Shown one piece after another: positions 25,227 through 34,967 of a stretch of DNA of 64,000 nucleotides (the first letter of the stretch is position 1; each line of letters opens with the position of its first letter). Location of the stretch: positions 1-64,000 of the forward strand of contig CAJUID010000007.1 in the NCBI GenBank assembly GCA_910585905.1, read 5' to 3'. The position numbers and the translations under genes were made by a program. Source of the stretch: an uncultured Lachnospiraceae bacterium (GTDB lineage Bacteria > Bacillota > Clostridia > Lachnospirales > Lachnospiraceae). Under the pieces are notes generated by a model, which searched no databases, had not been told where the DNA came from, and saw nothing but the letters and a program-made list of their open reading frames with translations.

Positions 25227-26306
25227 ATGGCGAAGGAAGCAAAAGTAGAAGACAATAAAATGAAGGCACTGGAAGCAGCAATGGCACAGATAGAAAAACA
25301 GTACGGAAAAGGTTCTGTTATGAAGCTGGGCGATAATGCGCATTTAAATGTAGAGACGGTTCCATCTGGTTCATTAGGGCTTGATCTGGCGCTTGGCGTA
25401 GGTGGTATTCCAAGGGGAAGGATTATTGAAATCTATGGGCCGGAGTCAGGCGGTAAGACAACAGTAGCGCTGCATATGGTAGCAGAGGTACAGAAGCAGG
25501 GAGGCATTGCGGGATTTATAGATGCAGAACATGCGTTAGATCCTGTATATGCGAAAAGTATTGGCGTAGATATTGATAATCTCTACATCTCACAGCCAGA
25601 TACGGGAGAGCAGGCACTTGAGATTACAGAGACAATGGTTCGCTCTACAGCGATGGATATTGTGATTGTGGATTCTGTTGCGGCATTGGTTCCGAAAGCG
25701 GAGATAGAGGGAGAGATGGGGGACAGCCATGTAGGGCTCCAGGCGCGCCTTATGTCCCAAGCGCTCCGCAAGCTGACGGGTATTATTGGCAAAACAAGCT
25801 GCAGTGTGATTTTTATCAACCAGCTCCGCGAAAAGGTTGGAGTTATGTTCGGAAACCCAGAGACAACAACAGGAGGCCGAGCCCTAAAATATTATTCTTC
25901 TGTGCGTCTGGAAGTGCGCAGAGGGGAACAGATTAAGAAGGACGGTGAGCCGGTTGGTAACCGTACCAAAATTAAAGTAGTAAAAAATAAGGTGGCACCG
26001 CCATTCCGCTCTACAGAAGTGGATATCATCTTTGGTGAAGGCATTTCCAGAGAAGGGGAGATTCTGGATCTGGCAGCAGAGGAGAATATCATTGTTAAGA
26101 GCGGTGCATGGTATGCCTATGAGGGAAGTAAAATTGGCCAGGGTAGGGAAAACGCGAAGGGCTATTTAAAGGAGCATCCAGAGGTTTTGGCGCAAGTAGA
26201 ACAGAAAGTCCGCGATAAATATTTTAATCATGCATCGGAAAATGTTTCAGATGAAAAAGATGGGGCAGCCGCTGCAGTTGAACCAGCTGCTGTAGAAGAG
26301 AAGTAA
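25227..26306 (+). CDS. recA: Recombinase RecA
   Basis: 359 residues. Forms ATP-dependent filaments on single-stranded DNA for strand exchange and LexA autocleavage. Walker A GPESGGKTT near 71, IDAEHALDP, QPDTGEQALEI, Walker B IVIVDSVAALVPKAE, loop 2 FINQLREKVGVMFGNPETTTGG. The C-terminus is acidic and Ala-rich. SOS-regulated promoter upstream, recX immediately downstream. Confidence 0.99.
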   Translation: MAKEAKVEDNKMKALEAAMAQIEKQYGKGSVMKLGDNAHLNVETVPSGSLGLDLALGVGGIPRGRIIEIYGPESGGKTTVALHMVAEVQKQGGIAGFIDAEHALDPVYAKSIGVDIDNLYISQPDTGEQALEITETMVRSTAMDIVIVDSVAALVPKAEIEGEMGDSHVGLQARLMSQALRKLTGIIGKTSCSVIFINQLREKVGVMFGNPETTTGGRALKYYSSVRLEVRRGEQIKKDGEPVGNRTKIKVVKNKVAPPFRSTEVDIIFGEGISREGEILDLAAEENIIVKSGAWYAYEGSKIGQGRENAKGYLKEHPEVLAQVEQKVRDKYFNHASENVSDEKDGAAAAVEPAAVEEK

Positions 26307-26309
26307 CAG

Positions 26310-26768
26310 ATGGAGGAAGAACGTTTTTTAGCGGGAAGGAAAAAGGCTATGGCGTTGTTACTGCACAAAGACCGCACAAGATGGGAATTGTGTGACAGGC
26401 TCGTGAGAGCTGGGTTTGAAGATGATGTTGTAGAAGATGCCATTGCCTATGTAGAGAGCTTTCACTACATAGATGACAGACGTTATGCTGTGCGGTTTGC
26501 AGAAATTTACTGTGAATCGCGCAGTATTAAACGAATCCGCCAGGATCTAATGAAGCGCCATGTGCCGGAAGAATATATTGAGGATGCTTTTGAGCAGATA
26601 CAATGGGATGATTCTGGAGCATTGACAAAGGAGTTAAATAAGTTGTTAAAGGGACGGGAACTGTCAGAGGATATCTCTTATGAGGAAAAGCAGAAGATTG
26701 CGGCAAAGCTGTACCGCAAGGGGTTTCAGACGGATGATATCATTCGGGAATTGGATCATCTTAAATAG
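26310..26768 (+). CDS. recX: Regulatory protein RecX
   Basis: 152 residues, starting 4 bases after recA. RecX binds RecA filaments and limits their activity. Helical repeats are recognisable: ALLLHKDRTRWELCDRLVRAGF, ERAIAYV-like YIDDRRYAVRFAE, RIRQDLMKRHVPEE, and a third repeat ending GFQTDDIIREL. The recA-recX arrangement is classical. Confidence 0.92.
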   Translation: MEEERFLAGRKKAMALLLHKDRTRWELCDRLVRAGFEDDVVEDAIAYVESFHYIDDRRYAVRFAEIYCESRSIKRIRQDLMKRHVPEEYIEDAFEQIQWDDSGALTKELNKLLKGRELSEDISYEEKQKIAAKLYRKGFQTDDIIRELDHLK

Positions 26769-26821
26769 TATTATATGACGAAATAATAACAGCAACTTGC
26801 ATAAATCCCTCCGCCATTTAC

Positions 26822-26850
26822 TTGACATATTCGTATATAAAGTATAAAAT
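26822..26850 (+). promoter_or_regulatory. Promoter of rny
   Basis: TTGACA (26822-26827) and TAAAAT (26845-26850) with a 17-base spacer. Confidence 0.8.
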
Positions 26851-26903
26851 CATATTGTTGTGTTTTTTACAATGAAAATAATATAAGGAGGTGCTCCTGT
26901 TCG

Positions 26904-28469
26904 ATGCCAAGTATTGTCATTGCAATTATAGCCATTGTGATGATAGCTGTTGTCATAGTCGTGACTGCGCTGGTTGCTTCTAATATTTCTGTCCAGAATT
27001 ATAAGAAAAATGAAGAGGCAAAGCTTGGGGATGCAGAGGAGAAAGCAAGAATAATTATTGATGAAGCTTTAAAGACTGCAGAGACAAAAAAGCGCGAAGC
27101 ATTGCTCGAAGCAAAAGAGGAGGCGCTCAAGAATAAGAATGAGATTGAGCGAGAATCTAAAGAGAGACGGGCAGAAATTCAGCGATATGAGAAGAGAGTG
27201 CTATCGAAAGAGGAAGCTCTGGATAAGAAATCGGAGATTTTGGAACGGAAGGAAGCCAAGTTAAATGCAAGGGATGCTGAGTTGGACAAGCAGAAAAAGG
27301 AATTAGCGGAAATTAAGAACAGCCATTTGCAGGAACTTGAAAAGATTTCCGGTCTGACGACCGAGCAAGCTAAGGAATATCTGTTAAAATCTGTTGAAGA
27401 TGATGTGAAACATGAAACTGCAGTTCTAGTAAAAGAACTGGATCGCAAGGCAAAAGAGGAAGCTGATAAGAGAGCGAAAGATTATGTGGTGACCGCAATT
27501 CAACGTTGTGCAGCCGACCACGTGGCTGAGACTACGATTTCAGTGGTTCAGTTGCCGAATGATGAAATGAAGGGTAGAATCATTGGGCGAGAGGGAAGAA
27601 ATATTCGTACCCTGGAGACTTTGACTGGTGTAAACTTAATTATTGACGATACGCCGGAAGCAGTCGTTTTATCAGGATTTGATGGAGTTCGGAGAGAAGT
27701 TGCAAGAATTGCTCTTGAGAAACTTATCGTAGATGGAAGAATTCATCCGGCGAGAATTGAAGAAATGGTCGAAAAAGCTCAGAGAGAGGTTGAATCTATG
27801 ATTCGCGAAGAGGGGGAGGCCGCTACATTAGAGGTTGGCGTCCACGGTATTAACCCTGAGCTGATTCGTTTATTAGGAAGAATGAAATTTAGAACCAGTT
27901 ATGGTCAGAATGCATTAAAGCATTCAGTAGAAGTGGCACATTTGTCTGGTTTGCTTGCAGGGGAAATCGGAGTGGATGTGCGTACTGCGAAACGGGCTGG
28001 TCTATTGCATGATATTGGTAAGTCAGTGGATCAGGATATGGAAGGTACCCATGTGCAGATTGGCGCGGATCTTTGCCGTAAGTACAAAGAGTCAGGTATT
28101 GTTATCAACGCCGTGGAGTCGCATCATGGGGATGTAGAACCGGAAACCCTGATTGCCTGTATTGTTCAAGCAGCAGATACAATTTCTGCTGCGCGTCCTG
28201 GTGCACGTAGAGAAACATTAGAAACATATACAAACAGATTGAAACAGTTAGAAGATATTTCCAATGGCTTTAAAGGAGTTGATAAGTCATTTGCTATTCA
28301 GGCAGGCCGTGAGGTAAGAGTCATGGTTGTACCGGATAAGGTGAGTGATGACGAGATGGTTCTTTTAGCAAGAGACATTTCAAAACAGATAGAAGACGAA
28401 TTAAAATATCCTGGACAGATTAAGGTAAATGTAATTCGTGAATCCAGAGTGACAGATTATGCAAAGTAA
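26904..28469 (+). CDS. rny: Ribonuclease Y
   Basis: 521 residues. Membrane-anchored endoribonuclease that begins bulk mRNA decay. TM helix about 3-25, then a long charged coiled coil about 30-190, a KH domain (MKGRIIGREGRNIRTLE), and an HD domain with HSVEVAHLSG and LLHDIGKSVDQD. Length and order match the family. AAGGAGGTG precedes the start. Strong terminator at 28493-28519. Confidence 0.98.
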   Translation: MPSIVIAIIAIVMIAVVIVVTALVASNISVQNYKKNEEAKLGDAEEKARIIIDEALKTAETKKREALLEAKEEALKNKNEIERESKERRAEIQRYEKRVLSKEEALDKKSEILERKEAKLNARDAELDKQKKELAEIKNSHLQELEKISGLTTEQAKEYLLKSVEDDVKHETAVLVKELDRKAKEEADKRAKDYVVTAIQRCAADHVAETTISVVQLPNDEMKGRIIGREGRNIRTLETLTGVNLIIDDTPEAVVLSGFDGVRREVARIALEKLIVDGRIHPARIEEMVEKAQREVESMIREEGEAATLEVGVHGINPELIRLLGRMKFRTSYGQNALKHSVEVAHLSGLLAGEIGVDVRTAKRAGLLHDIGKSVDQDMEGTHVQIGADLCRKYKESGIVINAVESHHGDVEPETLIACIVQAADTISAARPGARRETLETYTNRLKQLEDISNGFKGVDKSFAIQAGREVRVMVVPDKVSDDEMVLLARDISKQIEDELKYPGQIKVNVIRESRVTDYAK

Positions 28470-28492
28470 TCACAATGTCGAATAACATGAGC

Positions 28493-28519
28493 AAAAGGAG
28501 CCGTTTACGGCTCCTTTTT
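28493..28519 (+). terminator. Terminator of rny
   Basis: AAAGGAGCCGT pairs with ACGGCTCCTTTTTT around a short loop, with a T-run. Confidence 0.92.
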
Positions 28520-28627
28520 TAACTTATAGGAATCCAGAGTTTATTTATAGCTAAGCAGAAAATATAGTTTTGGAATAGCTGTTTTGCAGTAAATGTGTTG
28601 TCATTATTGAAAAAGGAGCCTCTATTT

Positions 28628-29995
28628 ATGATAATTCTTCGTGAACAAAAGAAAAGCAAAAAAGGTGTGGAACTTAAAAGCTTGCTGGGAAAAGGGGCGC
28701 CTTGTGATCAGGGAGAAGAGGATGCTGTAATTGGTTTTGCTGTTGACTTAGGCACGACAGTGATTGCGATTACAGCTGTGGAATTAAAAAGTGGAACGGT
28801 AATTGGAGAACTGTCAGAGACAAATGAGCAGACCAAGCTTGGAGCGGATGTTATGATGCGTTTGATGCATTCTTTGTCTGGCAAAAAGGATGAACTGCAT
28901 CGGATGGCGGTAACCCAGGTTGAACAGATGGCAGAGCGCTTATTGACAGATATATCTTACGAAAAAGATTGCGACAGAAGCAGGTGTATTTTTTCTATTG
29001 TTGGAAATACGGCAATGTGCCATCTTTTTTTAAACCAAGAAATAGAAGGGCTGGCAGGTTTTCCTTTTCGGCCTGGCTATACTGGTAATTATTTTTGTAC
29101 TGGAAAAGATATTGGGATGGATTCTTTTGGAGAGGCAAGAATTTGTGTCTTGTCAGGAATTGCAGCTCATGTAGGGAGCGATGCACTGGCTGTGATAGGT
29201 GCGGAGAAGTTATATCGGAAAGATAAAGTACAACTTGCGGTTGATTTGGGGACAAATGCAGAGATTATCCTAAATCGGCAGGGAGAATTATATGTATGTT
29301 CCACAGCAGCGGGGCCAGCATTTGAGGGAAAAGGGATACAGTGCGGGACGCGTGCAGAAGAGGGGGCGGTCAATGGAATAAAGATGTCGGCATCTAATGG
29401 GAATATTATTTTAGAATATATTGGCGGCAAAGCGCCCAGAGGGATTTGTGGTTCGGGGCTGGTAGATGCCGTTGCCGGGCTCCGAAAATGCGGCGTGCTG
29501 CAGGCGGATGGCTATCTGTTGTCTGCAGTTGAGGCGGAGAAGCTGAAGGTTCATCCTGAAATCAGAAAACAGCTTGTGAGAAAGAATGAGCAAAATGCAT
29601 TTATATATTATCAAGCTGAAAAAAATGGAAGGGAAATTTACTTACAGCAGAGTGACATCAGAGGGGTTCAATTGGCAAAGGGGGCAATTCGGGCGGGCAT
29701 GGAGTGTCTTTTATTAGAAGGTGGGCTGAAACTTTCAGATATAGATGAGGTCATAATTGCCGGGGCGCTTGGGACCTGTATGCGTCCGTCAAATGCTGTT
29801 GGAATCGGGCTTTTGCCGGATGCTGTGCCACTGCGGTTTGTTGGGAATGCTGCTGGCAGGGGTGCAGTATATATGCTGACAGATAAAAATTTCTTGTCTG
29901 ATATGGAACAGCTCGCAGAGAAAATTCATCATGTAGAGTTGGCGCAAAAGCCAGGATTTCAAGGACACTTGATGCAGGCAATGAGCTTTCGGTAA
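28628..29995 (+). CDS. ASKHA-domain protein, RamA/RACE-like C-terminal part (DUF4445)
   Basis: 455 residues from ATG 28628, preceded by AGGAG. Nucleotide-binding motifs are visible: FAVDLGTTVIAI (phosphate 1), QLAVDLGTNAEIIL, GNTAMCHLFL, and ICGSGLVDAVAGL. This matches the ASKHA domain of corrinoid-protein reactivators (RACo/RamA), which normally carry an N-terminal ferredoxin-like or a C-terminal Fe-S domain. Here only a 40-residue basic leader precedes it and no [2Fe-2S] cysteine motif is present. No corrinoid methyltransferase is adjacent, so the substrate is open. Confidence 0.75.
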   Translation: MIILREQKKSKKGVELKSLLGKGAPCDQGEEDAVIGFAVDLGTTVIAITAVELKSGTVIGELSETNEQTKLGADVMMRLMHSLSGKKDELHRMAVTQVEQMAERLLTDISYEKDCDRSRCIFSIVGNTAMCHLFLNQEIEGLAGFPFRPGYTGNYFCTGKDIGMDSFGEARICVLSGIAAHVGSDALAVIGAEKLYRKDKVQLAVDLGTNAEIILNRQGELYVCSTAAGPAFEGKGIQCGTRAEEGAVNGIKMSASNGNIILEYIGGKAPRGICGSGLVDAVAGLRKCGVLQADGYLLSAVEAEKLKVHPEIRKQLVRKNEQNAFIYYQAEKNGREIYLQQSDIRGVQLAKGAIRAGMECLLLEGGLKLSDIDEVIIAGALGTCMRPSNAVGIGLLPDAVPLRFVGNAAGRGAVYMLTDKNFLSDMEQLAEKIHHVELAQKPGFQGHLMQAMSFR

Positions 29996-30156
29996 TTTTG
30001 TCAGATAGCTGGCTGGTTTTACGCATGATGTTTAGAATGGCCGTGAATAGTAACGACTTGTAATAATTAAGACAAAACAGGTGCAAAAAGAGGGTGCAAA
30101 ACAGTGTGAAAAGTGATAAAATATTTACAGTAATGAAAATATAGTAAGATAAATAT

Positions 30157-30184
30157 TTGACAGGATTGGTCTTGACAATCTAAT
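30157..30184 (+). promoter_or_regulatory. Probable promoter of proC
   Basis: TTGACA (30157-30162) and TCTAAT (30179-30184), 16-base spacer; the start codon follows 20 bases later, so the leader is very short. Confidence 0.45.
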
Positions 30185-30203
30185 GAGATAAAGGAGGGGC
30201 AGC

Positions 30204-30995
30204 ATGAGGCTGGGATTTATCGGTGCAGGTAATATGGCACAGGCAATGATAGGAGGGGTTTTAGAGTCTGGGATATTGCAAAGGGACGAGATTATTGCTT
30301 CAGCGGCAACACAGAAAACGGTAGAAAAGGTACAGAAAGAATATGGAATTTATGCAACGCTTGACAATAAGGAAATAGCAAAAGCTGACATTATTTTTTT
30401 GGCAGTAAAACCGATTTACTGTGAGCAGGTGATAAAGGAAATCAAGGATGTAGTTTCGGGACAGCAGATTATTGTGTCAATTGCAGCAGGAAAGTCAATG
30501 GCATGGCTGGAAGGGCAATTTGGGGGGCAGAAGAAAATAATCCGAACAATGCCAAACACCCCAGCATTAGTTTGTGAGGGAATTACAGCGGTCTGCCCGA
30601 ATGGAAATATTTCAAATGAGGAGCTAAAATCAGTATGTAATCTATTGGAAAGTTTCGGGAAGGCGGAGGTTATTCCAGAATCAATGATGGATGCTGTTAT
30701 TGCGGTTAGCGGAAGCTCGCCAGCATATGTGTTCTTATTTATAGAAGCAATGGCAGATGCCGCAGTTGCAGAGGGAATGCCTAGGGCACAGGCGTATCAG
30801 TTTGCGGCTCAGTCAGTGCTTGGCAGTGCAAAGATGGTGTTGGAGACGGGAAAACATCCAGGAGAACTAAAAGATATGGTATGTTCACCGGCAGGAACTA
30901 CAATTGAGGCAGTACGGGTATTAGAGCAGGAAGGATTTCGGGGCAGTGTAATGAGCTGTATGAGAGCTTGTGCGGACAAGTCCAGGAATATGTAG
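30204..30995 (+). CDS. proC: Pyrroline-5-carboxylate reductase
   Basis: 263 residues. NADPH-dependent last step of proline synthesis. Rossmann motif GFIGAGNMAQAMIGG at the start, FLAVKPI, IRTMPNTPALV, SGSSPAYVFLFIEAMADAAVAEGMPR, and the C-terminal SPAGTTIEAVRVLEQEGFRG. AAGGAGGGG precedes ATG. proA/proB are not in the window. Confidence 0.97.
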   Translation: MRLGFIGAGNMAQAMIGGVLESGILQRDEIIASAATQKTVEKVQKEYGIYATLDNKEIAKADIIFLAVKPIYCEQVIKEIKDVVSGQQIIVSIAAGKSMAWLEGQFGGQKKIIRTMPNTPALVCEGITAVCPNGNISNEELKSVCNLLESFGKAEVIPESMMDAVIAVSGSSPAYVFLFIEAMADAAVAEGMPRAQAYQFAAQSVLGSAKMVLETGKHPGELKDMVCSPAGTTIEAVRVLEQEGFRGSVMSCMRACADKSRNM

Positions 30996-31091
30996 CGAAG
31001 CGGTATGTAGGAAGGTTTAGGACGAAAAAGAGTTATGGAAAACCGGGTTATTTCATAGGATAGAAGGAATAGGTTACATAGGGAGATTATT

Positions 31092-31772
31092 GTGACAGGA
31101 AATATTCGGTTATCCAGAGTGGTTTCAAGTAGAAGGCCGGCCAGGGGCAGGAAGTTTGTGTGGTACTGGCTGCTTTTTGTGCTGTTATTTGCGGCCGCTG
31201 CAATACAGGTACGGTGGATTCAGAAGTTAGAGTACCAGATTATGATTTCTGAGAAGATGAAAAAGGAATGTTCTTCTGCAGAAGTTAGGGATATACTAAG
31301 CGAGATGAAGCGTTTTCCAGTTCGGGAAGATCCCTCCGGCAGAGAGGCTTGCTATTATGAAAATGGGTATGGGGATGCCAGGACATATGGTGGAAAGCGC
31401 CAGCACGAGGGAATCGACATAATGGCTTCCAATGATAAGGCAGGTTATTTTAAAATCCAATCGGTATCTGACGGGGTTATAGAGCAGATGGGATGGCTGC
31501 CTCTTGGGGGGTACCGTATCGGGGTGCGTGATAAAAATGGGTTTTATTATTACTATGCACATATGGATGAGTATGCGAAGGGGATAAAAATTGGGGAAAG
31601 AGTGTCTTGTGGCGACATACTGGGAACAATGGGGAATACTGGTTATGGAGAGGAAGGCACAAAAGGGAAATTTGCAGTACATCTCCATTTTGGGATTTAC
31701 CGCCAGGTGGGTGGGAAGGAAAAAAGCCTAAATCCATATTATTTTTTGAAAAACCTGGAGGATGCTTCGTAA
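31092..31772 (+). CDS. Membrane-anchored M23 (LytM-type) peptidase-family protein
   Basis: 226 residues starting with GTG, preceded by GGGAG. Basic N-terminus with one TM helix at about 24-42, then a short coil and an M23 domain. Zinc ligands appear in RQHEGIDIMAS (H, D) and HLHFGIYRQ (H-x-H), and YYYAHMDEYA gives the other conserved histidine, so it may be catalytically active. Probably cuts peptidoglycan peptides outside the membrane. Confidence 0.85.
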   Translation: MTGNIRLSRVVSSRRPARGRKFVWYWLLFVLLFAAAAIQVRWIQKLEYQIMISEKMKKECSSAEVRDILSEMKRFPVREDPSGREACYYENGYGDARTYGGKRQHEGIDIMASNDKAGYFKIQSVSDGVIEQMGWLPLGGYRIGVRDKNGFYYYYAHMDEYAKGIKIGERVSCGDILGTMGNTGYGEEGTKGKFAVHLHFGIYRQVGGKEKSLNPYYFLKNLEDAS

Positions 31773-31924
31773 CATAGAGCGATGTTGTATTTCGCAGCAT
31801 ATATTGTTTCAAAGGTGAAATATTGTGGGATTTTGCGGCTGGGGTTGTTATACGGAAGGTGTAGCAGATCGTGTGGCTGAATACTGTGATACGATAGATG
31901 CTATGGAGAATGGGAGGGTTACTT

Positions 31925-32740
31925 ATGGAAATACAGTTATGGAGAGAGATACTGGCACCATATCAGCTTGCTGTTGATGAATTGGTAGTAAAGTTTAATC
32001 ATGTAAAACAGCAGTATCAGAATGCAAAAATGTATTCTCCCATAGAGATGGTTAGCGGCAGGGTGAAACGTGTGACCAGTATTCTGGAAAAGGCGCAGAG
32101 AAAGGGCGTCAGTATGGAAAATCTGACAGAAAAGATTGAGGATATTGCGGGAATCCGCTTAATCTGCCAGTTTGTGGAGGATATTGAGACAGTAGTAAAA
32201 ATTATCAGAAAAAGAGACGATCTGGAAATCAAACAGGAAAAGGATTATATTACAAAGAGTAAGCCGAGTGGTTATCGGAGTTATCATATTATTGCTTATT
32301 ATACCGTTCAGACAATCCAGGGGGCGAAGCGGATTGAGGTAGAAATTCAGATCAGGACACTTGCGATGAATTTTTGGTCCACAATTGAGCACTCTTTGCA
32401 ATATAAATATAAAGAACATATGCCGGACGAACTGCGGATGCGTTTGCTGCGGGCCGCAGATGCAGTAGATGCACTGGATAATGAGATGGCATCTGTGCGC
32501 GATGAGATTATGGATGCGCAAAATTCCAATAAAAGAAAGGCAACAATTATTTCTGACATTTTAAATAATATAGAGAATCTATATTATGTTGCAAATGAGA
32601 GGGAAGTTACGAAAATTCAAAATGAATTTTTTAAGATATATCGGGAAGATGATATGCAGATGCTAATTCGGTTTAATAAGCAGCTTGATATTATTGCAGA
32701 GATGTACCGTGCCCAGAGTGTGCTGGGTAGTATCGTATAA
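31925..32740 (+). CDS. Small alarmone synthetase, RelA/SpoT domain (RelQ-like)
   Basis: 271 residues from ATG 31925 with GGGAGG upstream. Synthesises (p)ppGpp from ATP and GDP/GTP. Motifs: RVKRVTSILEKAQRKG, EDIAGIRLICQFVEDI, DYITKSKPSGYRSYHII and EIQIRTLAMNFWSTIEHSLQYK. There is no HD hydrolase or TGS domain, so it is synthetase-only. The C-terminal 70 residues are helical as in the tetrameric RelQ class. Confidence 0.93.
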   Translation: MEIQLWREILAPYQLAVDELVVKFNHVKQQYQNAKMYSPIEMVSGRVKRVTSILEKAQRKGVSMENLTEKIEDIAGIRLICQFVEDIETVVKIIRKRDDLEIKQEKDYITKSKPSGYRSYHIIAYYTVQTIQGAKRIEVEIQIRTLAMNFWSTIEHSLQYKYKEHMPDELRMRLLRAADAVDALDNEMASVRDEIMDAQNSNKRKATIISDILNNIENLYYVANEREVTKIQNEFFKIYREDDMQMLIRFNKQLDIIAEMYRAQSVLGSIV

Positions 32741-32793
32741 CTGCACATAGTATATTTGCGTGGACATTATTTTTAATAAGAATGAGAGGATAC

Positions 32794-34236
32794 ATGGGAA
32801 GTTTACCAGATGCCTATGTGGAAAGTATGAAGGAGCTTTTGGGAGAAGAGTACAGGCAGTATCTTGACAGCTTTTCCCAAAGCCCTTTTGCGGCTTTTCG
32901 CATAAATACAATAAAAATATCAGTGGAAAGATGGAAAGAAATTGCTCCTTTTTCTGCAACGGAGGTTGCATGGACAAAAAAGGGGTTTTATTATGATGTC
33001 AAAAAAGATATGCCATCGAAACATCCATATTATTATGCAGGATTATATTATATACAGGAGCCAAGTGCAATGATCCCAGCGTCAATTCTTCCGGTCGTAC
33101 CGGGAGATAAGGTTCTGGATTTATGTGCTGCTCCGGGCGGCAAGGCAACGGAGCTTGGCGCAAAACTGAATGGGACGGGCCTTTTGGTTGCGAATGACCT
33201 TAGTGTATCACGCACTATGGCGCTCGCCAAAAATCTGCAGGTTGCAGGAATCAGCAATGCAGTGGTGACAGCGGAGGCACCAGAAAGGTTGTGTGGTATT
33301 TTTGAGGGATTTTTTGATAAAATTCTGGTGGATGCCCCATGTTCTGGGGAAGGGATGTTTCGCCGGGAACCTAAAATGATAAAAGACTGGCTGACAAAAG
33401 GGCCCGAATACTACGAAAAGATACAGAAGCAAATTTTGTCAGATGCATGGAGGATGTTAAGGCCAGGTGGATATCTAGTCTATTCAACTTGCACTTTTTC
33501 TGTTACAGAAGATGAAAAAGTGGTACAATGGCTGTTAGGACAGTATCAGGACATGGAAATCTGCCCTATAGAGCGGAAAGAGGGATTCTGTGAGGGAAGG
33601 CCGGATTTGGTGGAGAATGGTGCGCCAGAGTTAAAGAATTGTATTCGGATTTTTCCCCATCTCTCAAATGGGGAAGGGCATTTTGCTGTGCTTCTTAGGA
33701 AACAGGGTATTGAGAAGGAAAAAGACAATAAGGATGCAAATAATGAGAGAGACCAAGATGCGTTATGTCAGTTTCGGGAGGAGTTGCATCAGGCATGCCA
33801 TAAAGCATTACGGGGATGCAAGGCTGGTCAGGAAGAACAGAAGGAGATGGAGGATTTTCTTTATAAACTGCCGCTATCCAGAGGAATTATTTGTGTTCAT
33901 GGCAGCAGTGTTTCATTGGTTCCGAAGACAGAAAGAGATTGTTCAGGGCTAAGGGTAATCTGTCAAGGGCTGCCGCTCTGTGAATGGAAACACAAATTAA
34001 GTATTTCACATCAATTGGCGCTTCTTTTAAAGGATTCTGATTTTGGGCAGGTGTTAAATCTGAGGGCAGATGATGAGCGAGTTATCCGTTATTTAAAAGG
34101 TGAGACAATATTTATGGAGGAAAAGTACCGTGGCAATGTGCTGGTATGTGTGGACGGTTTTGGGCTTGGCTGGGGTCAGGGAAATGGACAGGGAACATTA
34201 AAAAATAAGTATTATCCAGGGTGGAGATATCAGTAA
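32794..34236 (+). CDS. RsmB/RsmF-family RNA cytosine-5 methyltransferase
   Basis: 480 residues from ATG 32794, with GAGAGG close upstream; ATG 32782 lacks a site. SAM motif LDLCAAPGGKATEL, catalytic cysteine C183 in DAPCSGEGMFRREPKM and the second cysteine C233 in VYSTCTFS. The C-terminal 150 residues (LPLCEWKHKLSISHQLA, VIRYLKGE, VLVCVDGFGLGWGQGNGQ) match the RsmF-type RNA-binding extension. Likely methylates 16S rRNA or tRNA. Confidence 0.93.
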   Translation: MGSLPDAYVESMKELLGEEYRQYLDSFSQSPFAAFRINTIKISVERWKEIAPFSATEVAWTKKGFYYDVKKDMPSKHPYYYAGLYYIQEPSAMIPASILPVVPGDKVLDLCAAPGGKATELGAKLNGTGLLVANDLSVSRTMALAKNLQVAGISNAVVTAEAPERLCGIFEGFFDKILVDAPCSGEGMFRREPKMIKDWLTKGPEYYEKIQKQILSDAWRMLRPGGYLVYSTCTFSVTEDEKVVQWLLGQYQDMEICPIERKEGFCEGRPDLVENGAPELKNCIRIFPHLSNGEGHFAVLLRKQGIEKEKDNKDANNERDQDALCQFREELHQACHKALRGCKAGQEEQKEMEDFLYKLPLSRGIICVHGSSVSLVPKTERDCSGLRVICQGLPLCEWKHKLSISHQLALLLKDSDFGQVLNLRADDERVIRYLKGETIFMEEKYRGNVLVCVDGFGLGWGQGNGQGTLKNKYYPGWRYQ

Positions 34237-34302
34237 GAAAATGTCAATTAATTGTTTTGCAGGTTAGGCGCGGCAGGGACGCGCAGAAATGGGGATTTAT
34301 TT

Positions 34303-34866
34303 ATGAAAATACAGCGTGGAGAATTTGGTTATATCAAGGCGAGGAAGAGAAAGGCGCTGCTTGGGACGGTATTGATGGCATTGCTTGGCATTGCAGTTTT
34401 TTTGACAGGGCTTTTTTTGAACAAAATGTCAAACCAAAATATATTTACGGTAATTGCGGTTTTGTTTGTGCTACCTGGCGCTAAATATCTTGTGGCTTAT
34501 ATCGTTACGTTTCCATACCGTTCAGTAGAACGGGCGCGTTATGAGAAAGCAGAAAAGGCATTACCCGAAGGGATGAAACTTTACACAGATTTGGTAATAA
34601 CATCTCCAGAAAAAGTGATGCACCTTGATTTTGCAGCGGTAGGGAATGGATATGTGATATGCCTTCTGGGGCAGCGGAAGCAGGATCTTTCTTATGTGCG
34701 AAAGTATCTTACAGAAGGTGTCCATAACTGGGGAAGCGAGTATAAAGTTAAAATAATAGAAAGTGAGAAAACGTTTCTTGGGGAACTGGCAGGCGTAAAG
34801 CCTTGTGAGATGGATGAGGAAGAGGAGGAGCATGTAAAATCATACCTTACGTCCCTTATCGTATAG
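34303..34866 (+). CDS. Small membrane protein of unknown function
   Basis: 187 residues from ATG 34303; the frame is open to 34252 but lacks a better start. Two TM helices at about 18-63 form a hairpin, followed by a cytoplasmic domain of about 120 residues (LYTDLVITSPEKVMHLDFAAVGNGYVICLLGQ) ending in a Glu-rich segment. The layout echoes the unknown protein at 24012 but no sequence similarity was seen. No function assigned. Confidence 0.72.
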   Translation: MKIQRGEFGYIKARKRKALLGTVLMALLGIAVFLTGLFLNKMSNQNIFTVIAVLFVLPGAKYLVAYIVTFPYRSVERARYEKAEKALPEGMKLYTDLVITSPEKVMHLDFAAVGNGYVICLLGQRKQDLSYVRKYLTEGVHNWGSEYKVKIIESEKTFLGELAGVKPCEMDEEEEEHVKSYLTSLIV

Positions 34867-34967
34867 GAGATGTCAAAATAGGGTTTACATTAGGTGCTGT
34901 TGCATGAAATTATAAGATTAAAAGATGAATATCCAAGGACACTCTTAAAATAGAAACGAGGCAGAGT

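Noticed and set aside
28628..29995. Annotation as acetate kinase or FGGY kinase
   Set aside because: Motifs fit the DUF4445/RACE ASKHA subgroup rather than sugar or acetate kinases.
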